The notes under the pieces are model-generated. The model was not told where the DNA came from. It saw only the letters and a program-made list of their open reading frames with translations, and searched no databases. Position numbers and translations under genes: made by a program. From NCBI GenBank assembly GCA_964568425.1, contig CAZMPO010000002.1, forward strand, positions 96,030 to 160,029: DNA of 64,000 bases, written 5' to 3'. Each line of letters begins with the position of its first letter. Positions within the stretch are counted from its first letter, which is position 1. The DNA comes from CAKSQF01 sp964568425. GTDB lineage: Bacteria; Bacillota; Clostridia; Oscillospirales; CAG-272. This document shows positions 55,272-63,973 of this stretch, piece by piece.

Positions 55272-56912
55272 ATGATAAAAGAACGCATCATAAAAAGAGC
55301 ACTCACCGTCATTCTCGCGGGAGTTGCGGCAATTTCGCTTGTCGGATGCAATGACGACACCCCCGCGACAACAACGCAGGGCGGCACATCCGACGGATCG
55401 ATAGATCTCACCGAATACACCGTTGTGTATGCCGCACAAGGCTCAACGGGATATGCGGCAAAGGCAAAAGAGCTCGCAAGCTTTTTGGGCGTTGAATCGC
55501 AAGCCGATAAGACTACCGAGGGCGCGTATCCGGATAGCGGCGACAAAGAGATCGTTATCGGCAATACCAACAGAAAAGAAAGCGAAGACGCAAGAGCGAC
55601 GCTTAAAGAAAAATCGGACAAAAAACATGCCTACGGCATCGTTGTTACACAAAATCGTGTTGCCATCGTCGGTACAAGCTCGCAGGCGATCATCGAGGCA
55701 ATAAACATCGTCATGACCGATTGTACGAGCGATAAACTGCTCACCATCCCCCTCGGACAGTCGATATTCGGCGAGTTTGCGTCCGATCCGGTCAAGGTGT
55801 CGAGCACGCTGACACTCATCCCGACCGCACTCTCGACTATAGCAAAAGCTCCGAACAACAGCTGGGGCGGCGGCATCGGCACACCGTCGGTCATCGATCT
55901 TCAACATAACGGCGACAATAACGGTATGCTTATTGCCTCGTATGCGGTGGCTGACAGCGGAATGACAGGCAAACCCACAAGTCTCAGGACCGCAAGATCA
56001 AAAGACGGCGGCAAGACATGGGAACTCTCGGGAAGGGCATATGAAGAGGTCGATAAGTCGATCGAGGCATCATGGAATCCCCACCTTTTCGAGCTTCCCT
56101 GCAAAGTAGGCGACATGCCCGAGGGAACACTTCTCTTGGCGGGCATCTCGATCGATGCGGGACAAGATAAAAAAACGGCGGTCAATATCTGGCGAAGCTA
56201 TGATCTCGGCGAGAGCTGGGAGCACTATCTCGTTCTTGATACGGGTGCCGTCGGAACTACCACGGGCGGACTTTACGAGCCCTATCTCATGTACGAAAAC
56301 GAAAAGCTCTATTGCTTCTATTCGGATGAGACCGATAAGGCAAATCATTCGCAAAAGCTTGTTTTCAAGACCTCATCGGATGGCGTGAATTGGTCGGAAA
56401 AGAAGGAAATGGTCGCACTTGACGATCAGACCGAGCGTCCCGGTATGGCAGTCATTGCCAAGATGGGCAACGGCAAATACTTCGGTGTCTACGAGGTCTG
56501 CAGTGACCTTCCCGATAAGGGCGCGACGCTCTATTATAAGATCACCGACGATCTTGACAATTGGGACCCCACCGATAAGGGCACATGTCTTACGGCAAAA
56601 GACGGCTCGACGTTCGGATCGGCTCCCTGGTGTGCATGGTCGCCCGTCGGAGGCGATTGCGGAATGCTGATCATTTCATCGACCTACGGGACCGAAAACA
56701 ACGATCTTGTTGTCAGTCTCGACTATGGAAAGACATTTACGACGATCGATAATCCACTTCCCTATAAAGAAGGCGGATACTCGGCAAGCCTCTTCTTCTC
56801 GTCGGACGGAAAGACGCTTTTCTATTCCAACACTGTCGAGCTTGAGGCAAATTCGGAAAAAGCGAGAGTCGATTTCGTCGCACTTGAGCTTCGATATACG
56901 CCAAAGAGTTAA
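55272..56912 (+). CDS. BNR-repeat lipoprotein, sialidase/arabinanase-like (copy 2)
   Basis: A 546-aa paralogue of the preceding protein. The lipobox is SLVGC (about residue 26); the N-terminal domain has KEIVIGNTNRKESEDARATL; Asp-box repeats are SKDGGKTW, SYDLGESW, SSDGVNW and SLDYGKTF. HLFELPCKVGDMPEGTLLLAG corresponds to the GH93-like segment of copy 1. The two proteins are about 40-45 percent identical by eye. AAAGGTAAAC precedes ATG 55272; a longer frame from 55230 is not supported. The pair suggests two related substrates or linkages. Confidence 0.82.
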   Translation: MIKERIIKRALTVILAGVAAISLVGCNDDTPATTTQGGTSDGSIDLTEYTVVYAAQGSTGYAAKAKELASFLGVESQADKTTEGAYPDSGDKEIVIGNTNRKESEDARATLKEKSDKKHAYGIVVTQNRVAIVGTSSQAIIEAINIVMTDCTSDKLLTIPLGQSIFGEFASDPVKVSSTLTLIPTALSTIAKAPNNSWGGGIGTPSVIDLQHNGDNNGMLIASYAVADSGMTGKPTSLRTARSKDGGKTWELSGRAYEEVDKSIEASWNPHLFELPCKVGDMPEGTLLLAGISIDAGQDKKTAVNIWRSYDLGESWEHYLVLDTGAVGTTTGGLYEPYLMYENEKLYCFYSDETDKANHSQKLVFKTSSDGVNWSEKKEMVALDDQTERPGMAVIAKMGNGKYFGVYEVCSDLPDKGATLYYKITDDLDNWDPTDKGTCLTAKDGSTFGSAPWCAWSPVGGDCGMLIISSTYGTENNDLVVSLDYGKTFTTIDNPLPYKEGGYSASLFFSSDGKTLFYSNTVELEANSEKARVDFVALELRYTPKS

Positions 56913-56918
56913 TTATAT

Positions 56919-56964
56919 CGGCAGATTGCACAAATATTATCGGTCGTTTTTGTGCAATCTGCCG
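56919..56964 (+). terminator. Terminator of the BNR lipoprotein pair
   Basis: CGGCAGATTGCACAAA pairs with TTTGTGCAATCTGCCG around a 14-nt loop, followed by AATTTCTAATTTT. Confidence 0.8.
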
Positions 56965-57013
56965 AATTTCTAATTTTGTCGATAATATTTGTGTCAAACT
57001 ATTGAAATATTTT

Positions 57014-57042
57014 TCGTTTTGGTGTAAAATAAAGACTCAGAG
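57014..57042 (+). promoter_or_regulatory. Promoter-like sequence before the PKTGD protein gene
   Basis: TTTTCG-type and TTGAAA (57002-57007) elements precede a TAAAAT -10 at about 57025-57030 with 17 bp between TTGAAA and TAAAAT. The start codon is 80 bp downstream with AAAGGAG. Confidence 0.55.
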
Positions 57043-57110
57043 GATCTTTTCGCTCTCACGCAGGCGAAAACGATCGAAATCGATTTTTTAAGACAAAAGG
57101 AGAAAAAGCA

Positions 57111-57914
57111 ATGAAAAAAATATTTGCACTTATGCTTGCCATGCTTATGCTCGTAATGGTTCCTCTGTCTGTCAGCGCAGACGGACTTCCTGTCGGCGAC
57201 AATGTTGGTACATGGGAAACAGACACAAACAATCAGATCTGGTCTTACACAAAGGGCGAGGACGGAGACGTATACGTTCTCGGCAACTCTGACAACTTCA
57301 CCGTATCCACTCGCGTGAAGATCTGGGGCGACAATCAGATCGCTATTGTGATCTGCGGCAAGGACGTAAACGGTGACGGAAAGATCACCGACAGCGGCAA
57401 AGACGCATACATCCTTCTTTGGATGGGGACAGAAAGGGAGATCTCCGCGTGGATCTACAAAGACGGCACTTATGTTTCCGAGGCAATCGGTGCACTGCCG
57501 ACAGGAGCTAATGCCGGTGTCGTTGACATCATGGTAAAATACAAGGACGGAGTTGCAGAGATGTTTGCAAAGCCCATGGCGGGTGAGGATATCGACGCAC
57601 ACGGACATGATAAGGTCGTAAGAGACGATCTTGCCCCCATCGGCAAGTTCAACATCCCCGAGGATGCACGCTTCGGAAGCGTTGTCGCTCTTTGGGTAAA
57701 GACTCCCGATGCAGGTGCATGGTTCAGCCATCCCGAGTTCACCGATACAACTCCCACAGATCCGGTTGATCCCACAGATCCCGCAGATCCGGTTGATCCC
57801 GTAGATCCGGTCGCTCCTAAGACAGGCGATGCAACAGCTGTAGGTCTGTTCTGCTCGGCACTTTGCCTTGCGGCAGTATCGGTAGTTGTTTCGAAGAAGA
57901 GACATCAAGACTAA
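57111..57914 (+). CDS. PKTGD-anchored surface protein
   Basis: A 267-aa surface protein. Residues 1-23 are a signal peptide (LMLAMLMLVMVPLSVSA). Residues about 25-220 are one unrecognised beta-rich domain that contains an EF-hand/dockerin-like calcium loop, DVNGDGKITD (about 84-93). A proline/aspartate repeat, DPVDPTDPADPVDPVDPV, leads to the sorting signal APKTGD, a hydrophobic helix (AVGLFCSALCLAAVSVVV) and a KKRHQD tail, so a sortase is expected to attach it to the wall. No sortase is in the window. It follows the BNR lipoproteins but has its own promoter and terminator. Confidence 0.82.
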   Translation: MKKIFALMLAMLMLVMVPLSVSADGLPVGDNVGTWETDTNNQIWSYTKGEDGDVYVLGNSDNFTVSTRVKIWGDNQIAIVICGKDVNGDGKITDSGKDAYILLWMGTEREISAWIYKDGTYVSEAIGALPTGANAGVVDIMVKYKDGVAEMFAKPMAGEDIDAHGHDKVVRDDLAPIGKFNIPEDARFGSVVALWVKTPDAGAWFSHPEFTDTTPTDPVDPTDPADPVDPVDPVAPKTGDATAVGLFCSALCLAAVSVVVSKKRHQD

Positions 57915-57952
57915 AGACTAATAAAAACCCGCCTTTAGCGTGAATGGCGGAA

Positions 57953-57988
57953 AGAGCAGACCGAGCAACAACGGTCTGCTCTCTTTTT
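57953..57988 (+). terminator. Terminator of the PKTGD protein gene
   Basis: AGAGCAGACCG pairs with CGGTCTGCTCT around an 8-nt loop, followed by CTTTTT. Confidence 0.9.
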
Positions 57989-58000
57989 GCCAAAATGCTA

Positions 58001-58029
58001 TTGAAAAAGCAAAGAAAATGTGATATAAT
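58001..58029 (+). promoter_or_regulatory. Promoter of the RACE-like gene
   Basis: TTGAAA (58001-58006), 17 bp, TATAAT (58024-58029), 33 bp before the start. Confidence 0.85.
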
Positions 58030-58061
58030 CGCTATATATAATATAAAGGAGGTTCGCTCGG

Positions 58062-59507
58062 ATGAAAACACTTGTGAAAATACCGCCCGAGATGTGCGGC
58101 AGATCGCTTCGGGATGCACTCGCACTCTTCGGGTGCGAGCTCACCGCCGATTGCGGAGGCAGAGGCACATGCGGCAAGTGTACGGTCTTGCTCGTTGACG
58201 GTGAGCTTGCCGATAAGTTTGGCGCGCACGTGTTGCCGTCGAACGACAAGATCAAGGCATGCGGCATGTTTTGCACCGATCATGGTGCGACGGTCGAGGT
58301 GAAGGCTCTGTCGACTGTCGGCAAACCGCATTTGTACTCAAAGAGCTCGGGGGAGATCGTTTTTGCCGTCGATGTCGGCACGACCGCACTTGCCGCCGCC
58401 GCTGTTGACCCTGCCGACGGCAGGATACTCGCCGAGATCGAGTGCAAAAATCCACAGTGCATATACGGTGCCGATGTGATGAGCCGAATAAGTGCGGCGG
58501 AAAAATATCTGACCGTCATGAACGAGATGCTCATCGACCGCCTTGACGGCATGGTCCTGTCACTTTTCGATGCTTTGGGCAGACGACCGTGCCCGACCGT
58601 CGGCACGTTGGCGGCAAATCCGACAATGACCGCGCTCTCCTGCGGCATCTCGCCCTTGCCGATCGGAAGTTATCCGTTTGCTCTTCCTTTTGACGGTAGG
58701 AAGACGGTCGTACTTCCGCACTCTGGTGTAAAACTCACGACCCTTCCGTCCGCATCTGCTTTTATCGGTTCGGATGTGCTGGTCGGCGCAACGCTTTACG
58801 ATCTTGACAGGACGGACGCCCTGACCCTTTTTGCCGATCTCGGGACGAACGGTGAGATCATCCTTTCGAATAAAGGCGAGATCTGCGCCGCCTCCGCCGC
58901 GGCAGGACCGGCTCTCGAGGGTGCGGGGATCACCTGCGGTATGGCGGCAACCGACGGTGCGATAGTGTCGCTGACCCGCTCTCCCGACGGACGGCTTATC
59001 CCGCGTACGCTCGGAGATGTCTCGCCCATCGGCATATCTGCAAGCGGACTTTGCGATCTTGTCGCAATACTCACCGAGCTTGGCGAGATAGAGCCGTCGG
59101 GCGCGCTCTCGACCGATCCCTTTTATGTCGATCGGGATCATCGCGTTTTTGTAACAGCCGAGGATGTCCGCGCCTTCATGCTTGCCAAAGCCGCCTTTCG
59201 CGCCGCCTGCGACCTTCTCATTGAGAAAGCGGGACTTTCTTTCGGCGGTATCGATACCCTGCTCGTCGCAGGCGGTATCGGGCGGTCACTAAATCGTTTT
59301 TCTGCCGCCTCGGTCGGACTTTTCTCGCCGATGCTTGCTCCCAAAATAAAGTTTGTCGGGAACAGCTCACTGCTTGGTGCCGCACGCGCGGCTTGGGATA
59401 TGGATTTCTCCGAAAGGATAGAAAATTTGTCAAAAAAGACTGTCACGATCTCGCTTGCCGACTCGTCCTTGTTTAAAGATCGTTTTATCGGAGAGTTGCA
59501 TTTTTGA
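58062..59507 (+). CDS. Corrinoid activator-like ASKHA protein with N-terminal 2Fe-2S domain (DUF4445/RACE)
   Basis: A 481-aa protein. The N-terminal ferredoxin domain (residues 1-85) has the 2Fe-2S Cys set CGGRGTCGKC plus one in KACGMFC. The rest is the ASKHA ATPase domain: FAVDVGTTALAAAAVD, LFADLGTNGEIILSNKG and AGGIGRSLNRF. RACE proteins use ATP to reactivate corrinoid methyltransferases by reduction of cobalt. The visible neighbours are not methyltransferases or corrinoid proteins, so the partner is unknown. GGAGG precedes the ATG. Confidence 0.88.
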   Translation: MKTLVKIPPEMCGRSLRDALALFGCELTADCGGRGTCGKCTVLLVDGELADKFGAHVLPSNDKIKACGMFCTDHGATVEVKALSTVGKPHLYSKSSGEIVFAVDVGTTALAAAAVDPADGRILAEIECKNPQCIYGADVMSRISAAEKYLTVMNEMLIDRLDGMVLSLFDALGRRPCPTVGTLAANPTMTALSCGISPLPIGSYPFALPFDGRKTVVLPHSGVKLTTLPSASAFIGSDVLVGATLYDLDRTDALTLFADLGTNGEIILSNKGEICAASAAAGPALEGAGITCGMAATDGAIVSLTRSPDGRLIPRTLGDVSPIGISASGLCDLVAILTELGEIEPSGALSTDPFYVDRDHRVFVTAEDVRAFMLAKAAFRAACDLLIEKAGLSFGGIDTLLVAGGIGRSLNRFSAASVGLFSPMLAPKIKFVGNSSLLGAARAAWDMDFSERIENLSKKTVTISLADSSLFKDRFIGELHF

Positions 59508-59543
59508 AAATGTAAAAATATTTAGCATTTTTGCGAAAATCCG

Positions 59544-59572
59544 TTGACAACGGCAACTATAAATGGTAGAAT
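59544..59572 (+). promoter_or_regulatory. Promoter of the MBOAT-DHHW operon
   Basis: TTGACA (59544-59549), 17 bp, TAGAAT (59567-59572). Confidence 0.8.
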
Positions 59573-59582
59573 AGAGTTATGT

Positions 59583-59621
59583 GAAAGAAAGGTGCCCCAC
59601 GGCGTGGGCGTTATGATATAA
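59583..59621 (+). promoter_or_regulatory. Leader with hairpin between ribosome binding site and start of the MBOAT gene
   Basis: GAAAGGTG (about 59587-59594) is the only good Shine-Dalgarno sequence, but it lies 27 bp before the ATG. Between them is GCCCCACGGCGTGGGCG, which can fold into a small hairpin and bring the two to about normal distance. An ATG at 59613 stops at once. Confidence 0.45.
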
Positions 59622-61061
59622 ATGGTATTTTCAAGTCTGATCTTTGTCTTTTGTTTCTTTGTGCTTCACTTTGCCGCAATGGCACTCGCTCCGACTCTGC
59701 GAGCCAAAAACGTGGTGCTTCTCGTATCGTCGCTGATCTTTTATATGTGGGGCGGCGCGGCATATCTCATCCTCATCTGCGGAATGGTCTTTATAAACTA
59801 CATCGGCTCGATCATTACCGACAGAGCCTCGGATATGTATTACAGGCGCGCGTTTATGATCATCACGGTCTCAGCCGACCTTCTGCTTCTCGCCTACTTT
59901 AAGTACACCGGATTTCTCGCGTCCAATCTCCACGCGCTTATCGGAATACCGAGCGAGATACCGCAGATCGCACTCCCGATCGGTATTTCCTTCTATACAT
60001 TTCAGCTTCTTTCGTATACCGTCGATGTCTATCGCCGCGATGTTCCGGCGCAAAAGAATTACTTTCTTCTCCTGCTCTATACGACCTCCTTCCATCAGTG
60101 TATCGCAGGTCCGATCGTTCGATACGCCGATGTCAATGATGAACTGCTCTCTCGCCGTGTCAAGGCATCCGAGCTAAGCGGCGGAATAATGCGCTTTTCG
60201 ATCGGTTTTGCCAAAAAGGCGATACTCGCGAACACCTGCGCGACGATCGCGGACAAGCTTTTGCCGTATAGCACCGAGGCATTGAGGGCAAGCTCGGCGA
60301 CGGCACTCATGCTCGGTGCGGCGGCGTATATGCTTCAGATCTATTTCGATTTCTCCGCCTATTCGGATATGGCGATAGGTATGGGACTCATGACGGGCTT
60401 TCACTATAAGGAAAACTTCAATTATCCGTATACCGCAACGAGCGTGACCGATTTTTGGCGTCGCTGGCATATGTCGCTCTCGTCATTTTTCAGAGATTAT
60501 GTCTATATCCCGCTCGGCGGCAGTCGCGTGTCGAAGGGAAGACATATGTTCAACCTTTTCGCTGTCTGGTTTCTTACCGGAATGTGGCACGGCGCAAGCT
60601 GGAACTTTATCTTTTGGGGACTTTATTTCCTTGCCTTCCTGCTCCTTGAAAAATTTGTCTTGAAACTCGATACCAAAAAGGCTCCTCGCCCGATCATGCA
60701 GATCCCTCGTCGACTCTATCTGCTCGTTGTAGTTTTCTTCAGCTGGATATTGTTCAGATTTTCGGATCTTTCAATGCTTTGGACAACGGTGTGCGGCATA
60801 TTCTGCCTGAACGGAAACAGCTTTTCCGACCCGTCGACCGCGCTTCTCTTTAAGAATTATATCTTTCTGCTGATATTTGCGGTAATTGCATGTACACCGC
60901 TCTATAAGAAGATCCTTGATCGTGCCGCTGTGTCCTACGGCAGTCGCGTCAGCACCGCTTATAATGTCTGGATGATCGCCTCCCCGATAATTCTCATTTT
61001 CTTCTCGTTTACCTCTCTTGTCGGCGACAGCTACAATCCGTTTATTTATTTCAATTTCTGA
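59622..61061 (+). CDS. MBOAT family O-acyltransferase (AlgI/DltB/PatA-like)
   Basis: A 479-aa membrane protein with about ten helices. The MBOAT signature is complete: LPIGISFYTFQLLSYTVDVYR (about 125-145), FHQCIAGPIVRY, the conserved YFDFSAYSDMAIGMG (about 245), FWRRWHMSLSSFFRDYVYIPLGG, and the catalytic His in LTGMWHGASWNFI (about 325). Such proteins pass an acyl group, often acetyl, through the membrane to a cell-surface polymer or to a partner protein. The next gene codes for a DHHW-type partner. The polymer is unknown. Confidence 0.92.
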   Translation: MVFSSLIFVFCFFVLHFAAMALAPTLRAKNVVLLVSSLIFYMWGGAAYLILICGMVFINYIGSIITDRASDMYYRRAFMIITVSADLLLLAYFKYTGFLASNLHALIGIPSEIPQIALPIGISFYTFQLLSYTVDVYRRDVPAQKNYFLLLLYTTSFHQCIAGPIVRYADVNDELLSRRVKASELSGGIMRFSIGFAKKAILANTCATIADKLLPYSTEALRASSATALMLGAAAYMLQIYFDFSAYSDMAIGMGLMTGFHYKENFNYPYTATSVTDFWRRWHMSLSSFFRDYVYIPLGGSRVSKGRHMFNLFAVWFLTGMWHGASWNFIFWGLYFLAFLLLEKFVLKLDTKKAPRPIMQIPRRLYLLVVVFFSWILFRFSDLSMLWTTVCGIFCLNGNSFSDPSTALLFKNYIFLLIFAVIACTPLYKKILDRAAVSYGSRVSTAYNVWMIASPIILIFFSFTSLVGDSYNPFIYFNF

Positions 61062-61094
61062 TCCCATCAAAACTTGAAAAGGAGTTATACCGAA

Positions 61095-62654
61095 ATGAAC
61101 GATAACAAAGATAAAAACGATATAAACGACCCCGAAAACAAGGTCGAAAGTGCCGATATCGCATCGGAAGAAAAACAAAAAAAGAAAAAAGTTCGCAAGG
61201 TGCGCCGCCGTGCGATCGTCCTTCAAGTGCAGATCGTCGCACTCTTTTTGGTGGTTTGCTTTATCCTCGGAGCGTTTTTGCCCCTTCGTCAGACATTCTC
61301 GGAGGAAGAAAAACGCGAGCTGACAAAATTCCCGACGCCCACGTTCGAGACATTGATGGACGGCAGCTTTTTCTCTCAGCTTGAGCTCTGGTATGCCGAC
61401 ACATACCCCTTCAGACAGGCGTGGATAAATGTTAATTCGGCGTTTTCATCGCTTTTCGGCAAGAACGATCAGCAGGTCGTCGGAACATTGCCGAGCGGCG
61501 GCGAATCGATACCGACGGTCAAGACCGACCAAGATATGGATTGGTTGAATCCTCCCATTCCGACCGCCGATCAGACCACTACAAAGAAGCCGACAACATC
61601 ATCGCAGACCCCGATAACCGATGATAAGCCGACTACAGATAAGCCGACCACCAACGGCCCGATCACCCCTCCGATCGAACTGCCGTCCGTGACGACAGGC
61701 GGCGACAGTATGCAAGACCCCGAAAATCTCGAAAAGATCAACGGAGCTTATCTTGACGGCGATACTGCCTACGAGCTTTACGGATTTAACAAAAAATCAA
61801 GCGACAGATATATCGCACTCGTAAACGCTCTCGCAAATAAGATGAACGGCAAGGCTACCGTCTACCCGATCGTTGCACCGCTGTCCTACGGAATCAATCT
61901 CGATGCCGCAACACAGAAAAAATACGGCATGTCGGATGAGGCACAGGCACTGATCTATATGTATTCAAACATGAACGATCTCGTCAAAAAGGTCTATACC
62001 TATAATAACCTGCTCGCTCATAAGGATGAATATCTCTATTTCCGCACCGACCACCATTGGACGGCACTCGGAGCGTACTACGCATATGAGATGTTCTGTG
62101 CCCATAAGGGCATCGCACCGATACCGCTCTCTGCTTATCAGGAGATCCGCTTTGACGGATTTGTCGGCACGATGTACGCCACCTGCAATAACCCGTCCGC
62201 GATGAAGGCAAACCCCGATACCGTTTATTCATGGGTCCCCAACGGAACGAATACAATGAAATTCTGGGCGGCAAAGAGCGCAGACCCGACTAAATGGAAT
62301 GTCATCCGCGATGTCTCCGGATGGAACTCGTCGTCAAAATATAACGCTTTCATCGGCGGAGATAATCCCTACAGCGAGATCCATAACACGAGCAAGACCG
62401 ACGGCTCGGCTTGCGTTGTCGTCAAAAACTCCTTCGGAAATGCGTTCGTGCCCTTCCTCGTTGACCATTATGAGTATGTGTACGTCGTCGATCTTCGCTA
62501 CTACGATAAGTGGTCGGCAAGCTATAACGGCGGCAAGACCTTCGCACAGCTTGTCGATGAAAAGGGGATCACCGATATCCTCATCGTCACGAATATCATA
62601 GCAACAGGCTCGTCGGGCATGCTTACGAGCATGGAAAATCTCTTCTCGAAATAA
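61095..62654 (+). CDS. DHHW family protein, AlgJ/AlgX-like partner of the MBOAT protein
   Basis: A 519-aa protein with one N-terminal membrane helix (residues about 43-62, IVALFLVVCFILGAF), a Thr/Pro-rich spacer (about 150-205) and an SGNH-type catalytic part. The active-site motif is RTDHHWTALGAYYAYEMF (about 318-335), and a later conserved segment is VVKNSFGNAFVPFLVDHY with the Ser expected as nucleophile. In Pseudomonas the AlgJ/AlgX pair acts with AlgI in alginate acetylation. AAAAGGAG precedes ATG 61095. The MBOAT gene ends 33 bp upstream. Confidence 0.9.
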   Translation: MNDNKDKNDINDPENKVESADIASEEKQKKKKVRKVRRRAIVLQVQIVALFLVVCFILGAFLPLRQTFSEEEKRELTKFPTPTFETLMDGSFFSQLELWYADTYPFRQAWINVNSAFSSLFGKNDQQVVGTLPSGGESIPTVKTDQDMDWLNPPIPTADQTTTKKPTTSSQTPITDDKPTTDKPTTNGPITPPIELPSVTTGGDSMQDPENLEKINGAYLDGDTAYELYGFNKKSSDRYIALVNALANKMNGKATVYPIVAPLSYGINLDAATQKKYGMSDEAQALIYMYSNMNDLVKKVYTYNNLLAHKDEYLYFRTDHHWTALGAYYAYEMFCAHKGIAPIPLSAYQEIRFDGFVGTMYATCNNPSAMKANPDTVYSWVPNGTNTMKFWAAKSADPTKWNVIRDVSGWNSSSKYNAFIGGDNPYSEIHNTSKTDGSACVVVKNSFGNAFVPFLVDHYEYVYVVDLRYYDKWSASYNGGKTFAQLVDEKGITDILIVTNIIATGSSGMLTSMENLFSK

Positions 62655-62670
62655 ATCGGAGGATAACAGA

Positions 62671-63927
62671 ATGACAAATAATACGGATGATGAAAAAAAG
62701 GTCGAAGCAGGCAATGGAAAAAGTGTAAAAAAAGGCGTTTTTCGCACGGTCAGGGATAAGATCGTGGGATCGGCATTTGTTACCGAGGTCTTTCTCGTGG
62801 CTCTTTCGGCGGCTTTTTTCGGACTGCTCGGTGTGATAGACGATGTAGATTTTATCGGCTTGGGGATGCTTATCGGCATGTTGATCGGAATCCCCGCGGC
62901 GGCGACTTTTGTCGATCTTGCCATACTCATCAGTCCGATCGAACTGACAAGGAAAAATCCGCAGGTCATCTTTGTTCAGATCTTGAATATCGTCCTCGGC
63001 GTTTTGCTCTCGTGGCTCTACTCGTCCGAATATAACGGCGACTACCTCACCTCGATATATCCGGGCGAAAAGCACTTGCCGATCTTCTCTGAGGCAACCC
63101 CCACCATTGTGGTGCTGATCGCTCTCGGAATCGTCGGTTTTCTTATCTGCAGATTTGTCCCGATGACAAAATTGCCGCCGATACAGACCGCACTCGCGCT
63201 CGCTGCACTCTATATCGGTGCTGTGACATGGATCGTTTTCGGCATTCAAACGGCAGAGACCGTCTTCCTTGCCATACCGCCTCTGAATTTTCTAATCCTT
63301 ACCGCATATGCTCTTCGCCTTGTCGTATCCGAGAGGGCAGAGTACGAGCGTGAGCATGAGCGAAAAAAGCTCTCGCCGATCGGTCGATTTTTCACAAAGG
63401 CATCGACTCTTCCGCTTGCCGCACTCGTTTTCGCTCTGCCGATGCTCGGGCTGATCGTGCTTGTGCTTACGCTCTTTGGTCAAGAACCGAACGCCGCAAT
63501 ACGCGCGTGGACCGAGACGGCAGATTGGACCTTCTCCGCCCATCCGCGCCCCGTCGATCTGCCCTATGACGGACATTATCTTTGCACCGTCGCGGCACGC
63601 GGTCACGGAAGACTCGTCAAGCCCACCCGTATCGGAATGCGCCACGGTCATAAAATAACCGTAAATCGCCAGCTCTCGGTCGCGAACGCCTTCGAGGAGC
63701 TGATATCCGAGCGGACGCCGCGATTCCATAGAGCACTTCGCGGTTTTTACGATAAACACGGCAGACCGATCGCCGAGAAGATCGAGACTCCCGTCGCGTC
63801 GGATGTTACATATCTTGTCATGAAACCGCTTGAATGGCTGTTTCTGCTCGTCCTCTATACCTTCGACAGCACACCCGAGGATAGGATCGCTCTGCAATAT
63901 CCGCATAAACCCTTCAAAAAAGCATAA
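62671..63927 (+). CDS. Multi-helix membrane protein, DUF6688-like
   Basis: A 418-aa protein with about seven membrane helices (residues about 35-270) and a C-terminal soluble domain. The segment HYLCTVAARGHGRLVKPTRIGMRHGHKITVNRQL (positions about 305-338) is the most conserved-looking part and agrees with my memory of DUF6688, a family without known function. It lies 16 bp after the DHHW gene with GGAGGATAAC as ribosome binding site, so it is likely the third gene of the acylation operon. Confidence 0.7.
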   Translation: MTNNTDDEKKVEAGNGKSVKKGVFRTVRDKIVGSAFVTEVFLVALSAAFFGLLGVIDDVDFIGLGMLIGMLIGIPAAATFVDLAILISPIELTRKNPQVIFVQILNIVLGVLLSWLYSSEYNGDYLTSIYPGEKHLPIFSEATPTIVVLIALGIVGFLICRFVPMTKLPPIQTALALAALYIGAVTWIVFGIQTAETVFLAIPPLNFLILTAYALRLVVSERAEYEREHERKKLSPIGRFFTKASTLPLAALVFALPMLGLIVLVLTLFGQEPNAAIRAWTETADWTFSAHPRPVDLPYDGHYLCTVAARGHGRLVKPTRIGMRHGHKITVNRQLSVANAFEELISERTPRFHRALRGFYDKHGRPIAEKIETPVASDVTYLVMKPLEWLFLLVLYTFDSTPEDRIALQYPHKPFKKA

Positions 63928-63947
63928 ATACATAAAATTTATCGGTA

Positions 63948-63973
63948 GCAAATTGCAATAGCAAATTGCAATA
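63948..63973. repeat. Tandem 13-bp repeat at the window end
   Basis: GCAAATTGCAATA occurs twice in direct succession. A related GCAATTTGC (its reverse-complement core) is at about 37409 near the MITE. The last 73 bp of the window hold no gene. Confidence 0.7.

Noticed and set aside
57762..57818. Short direct repeats of GATCC-type units, looked at as a possible CRISPR or VNTR.
   Set aside because: They code for the Asp-Pro spacer of the PKTGD protein in frame and have no spacer sequences. No CRISPR array is present in the window.
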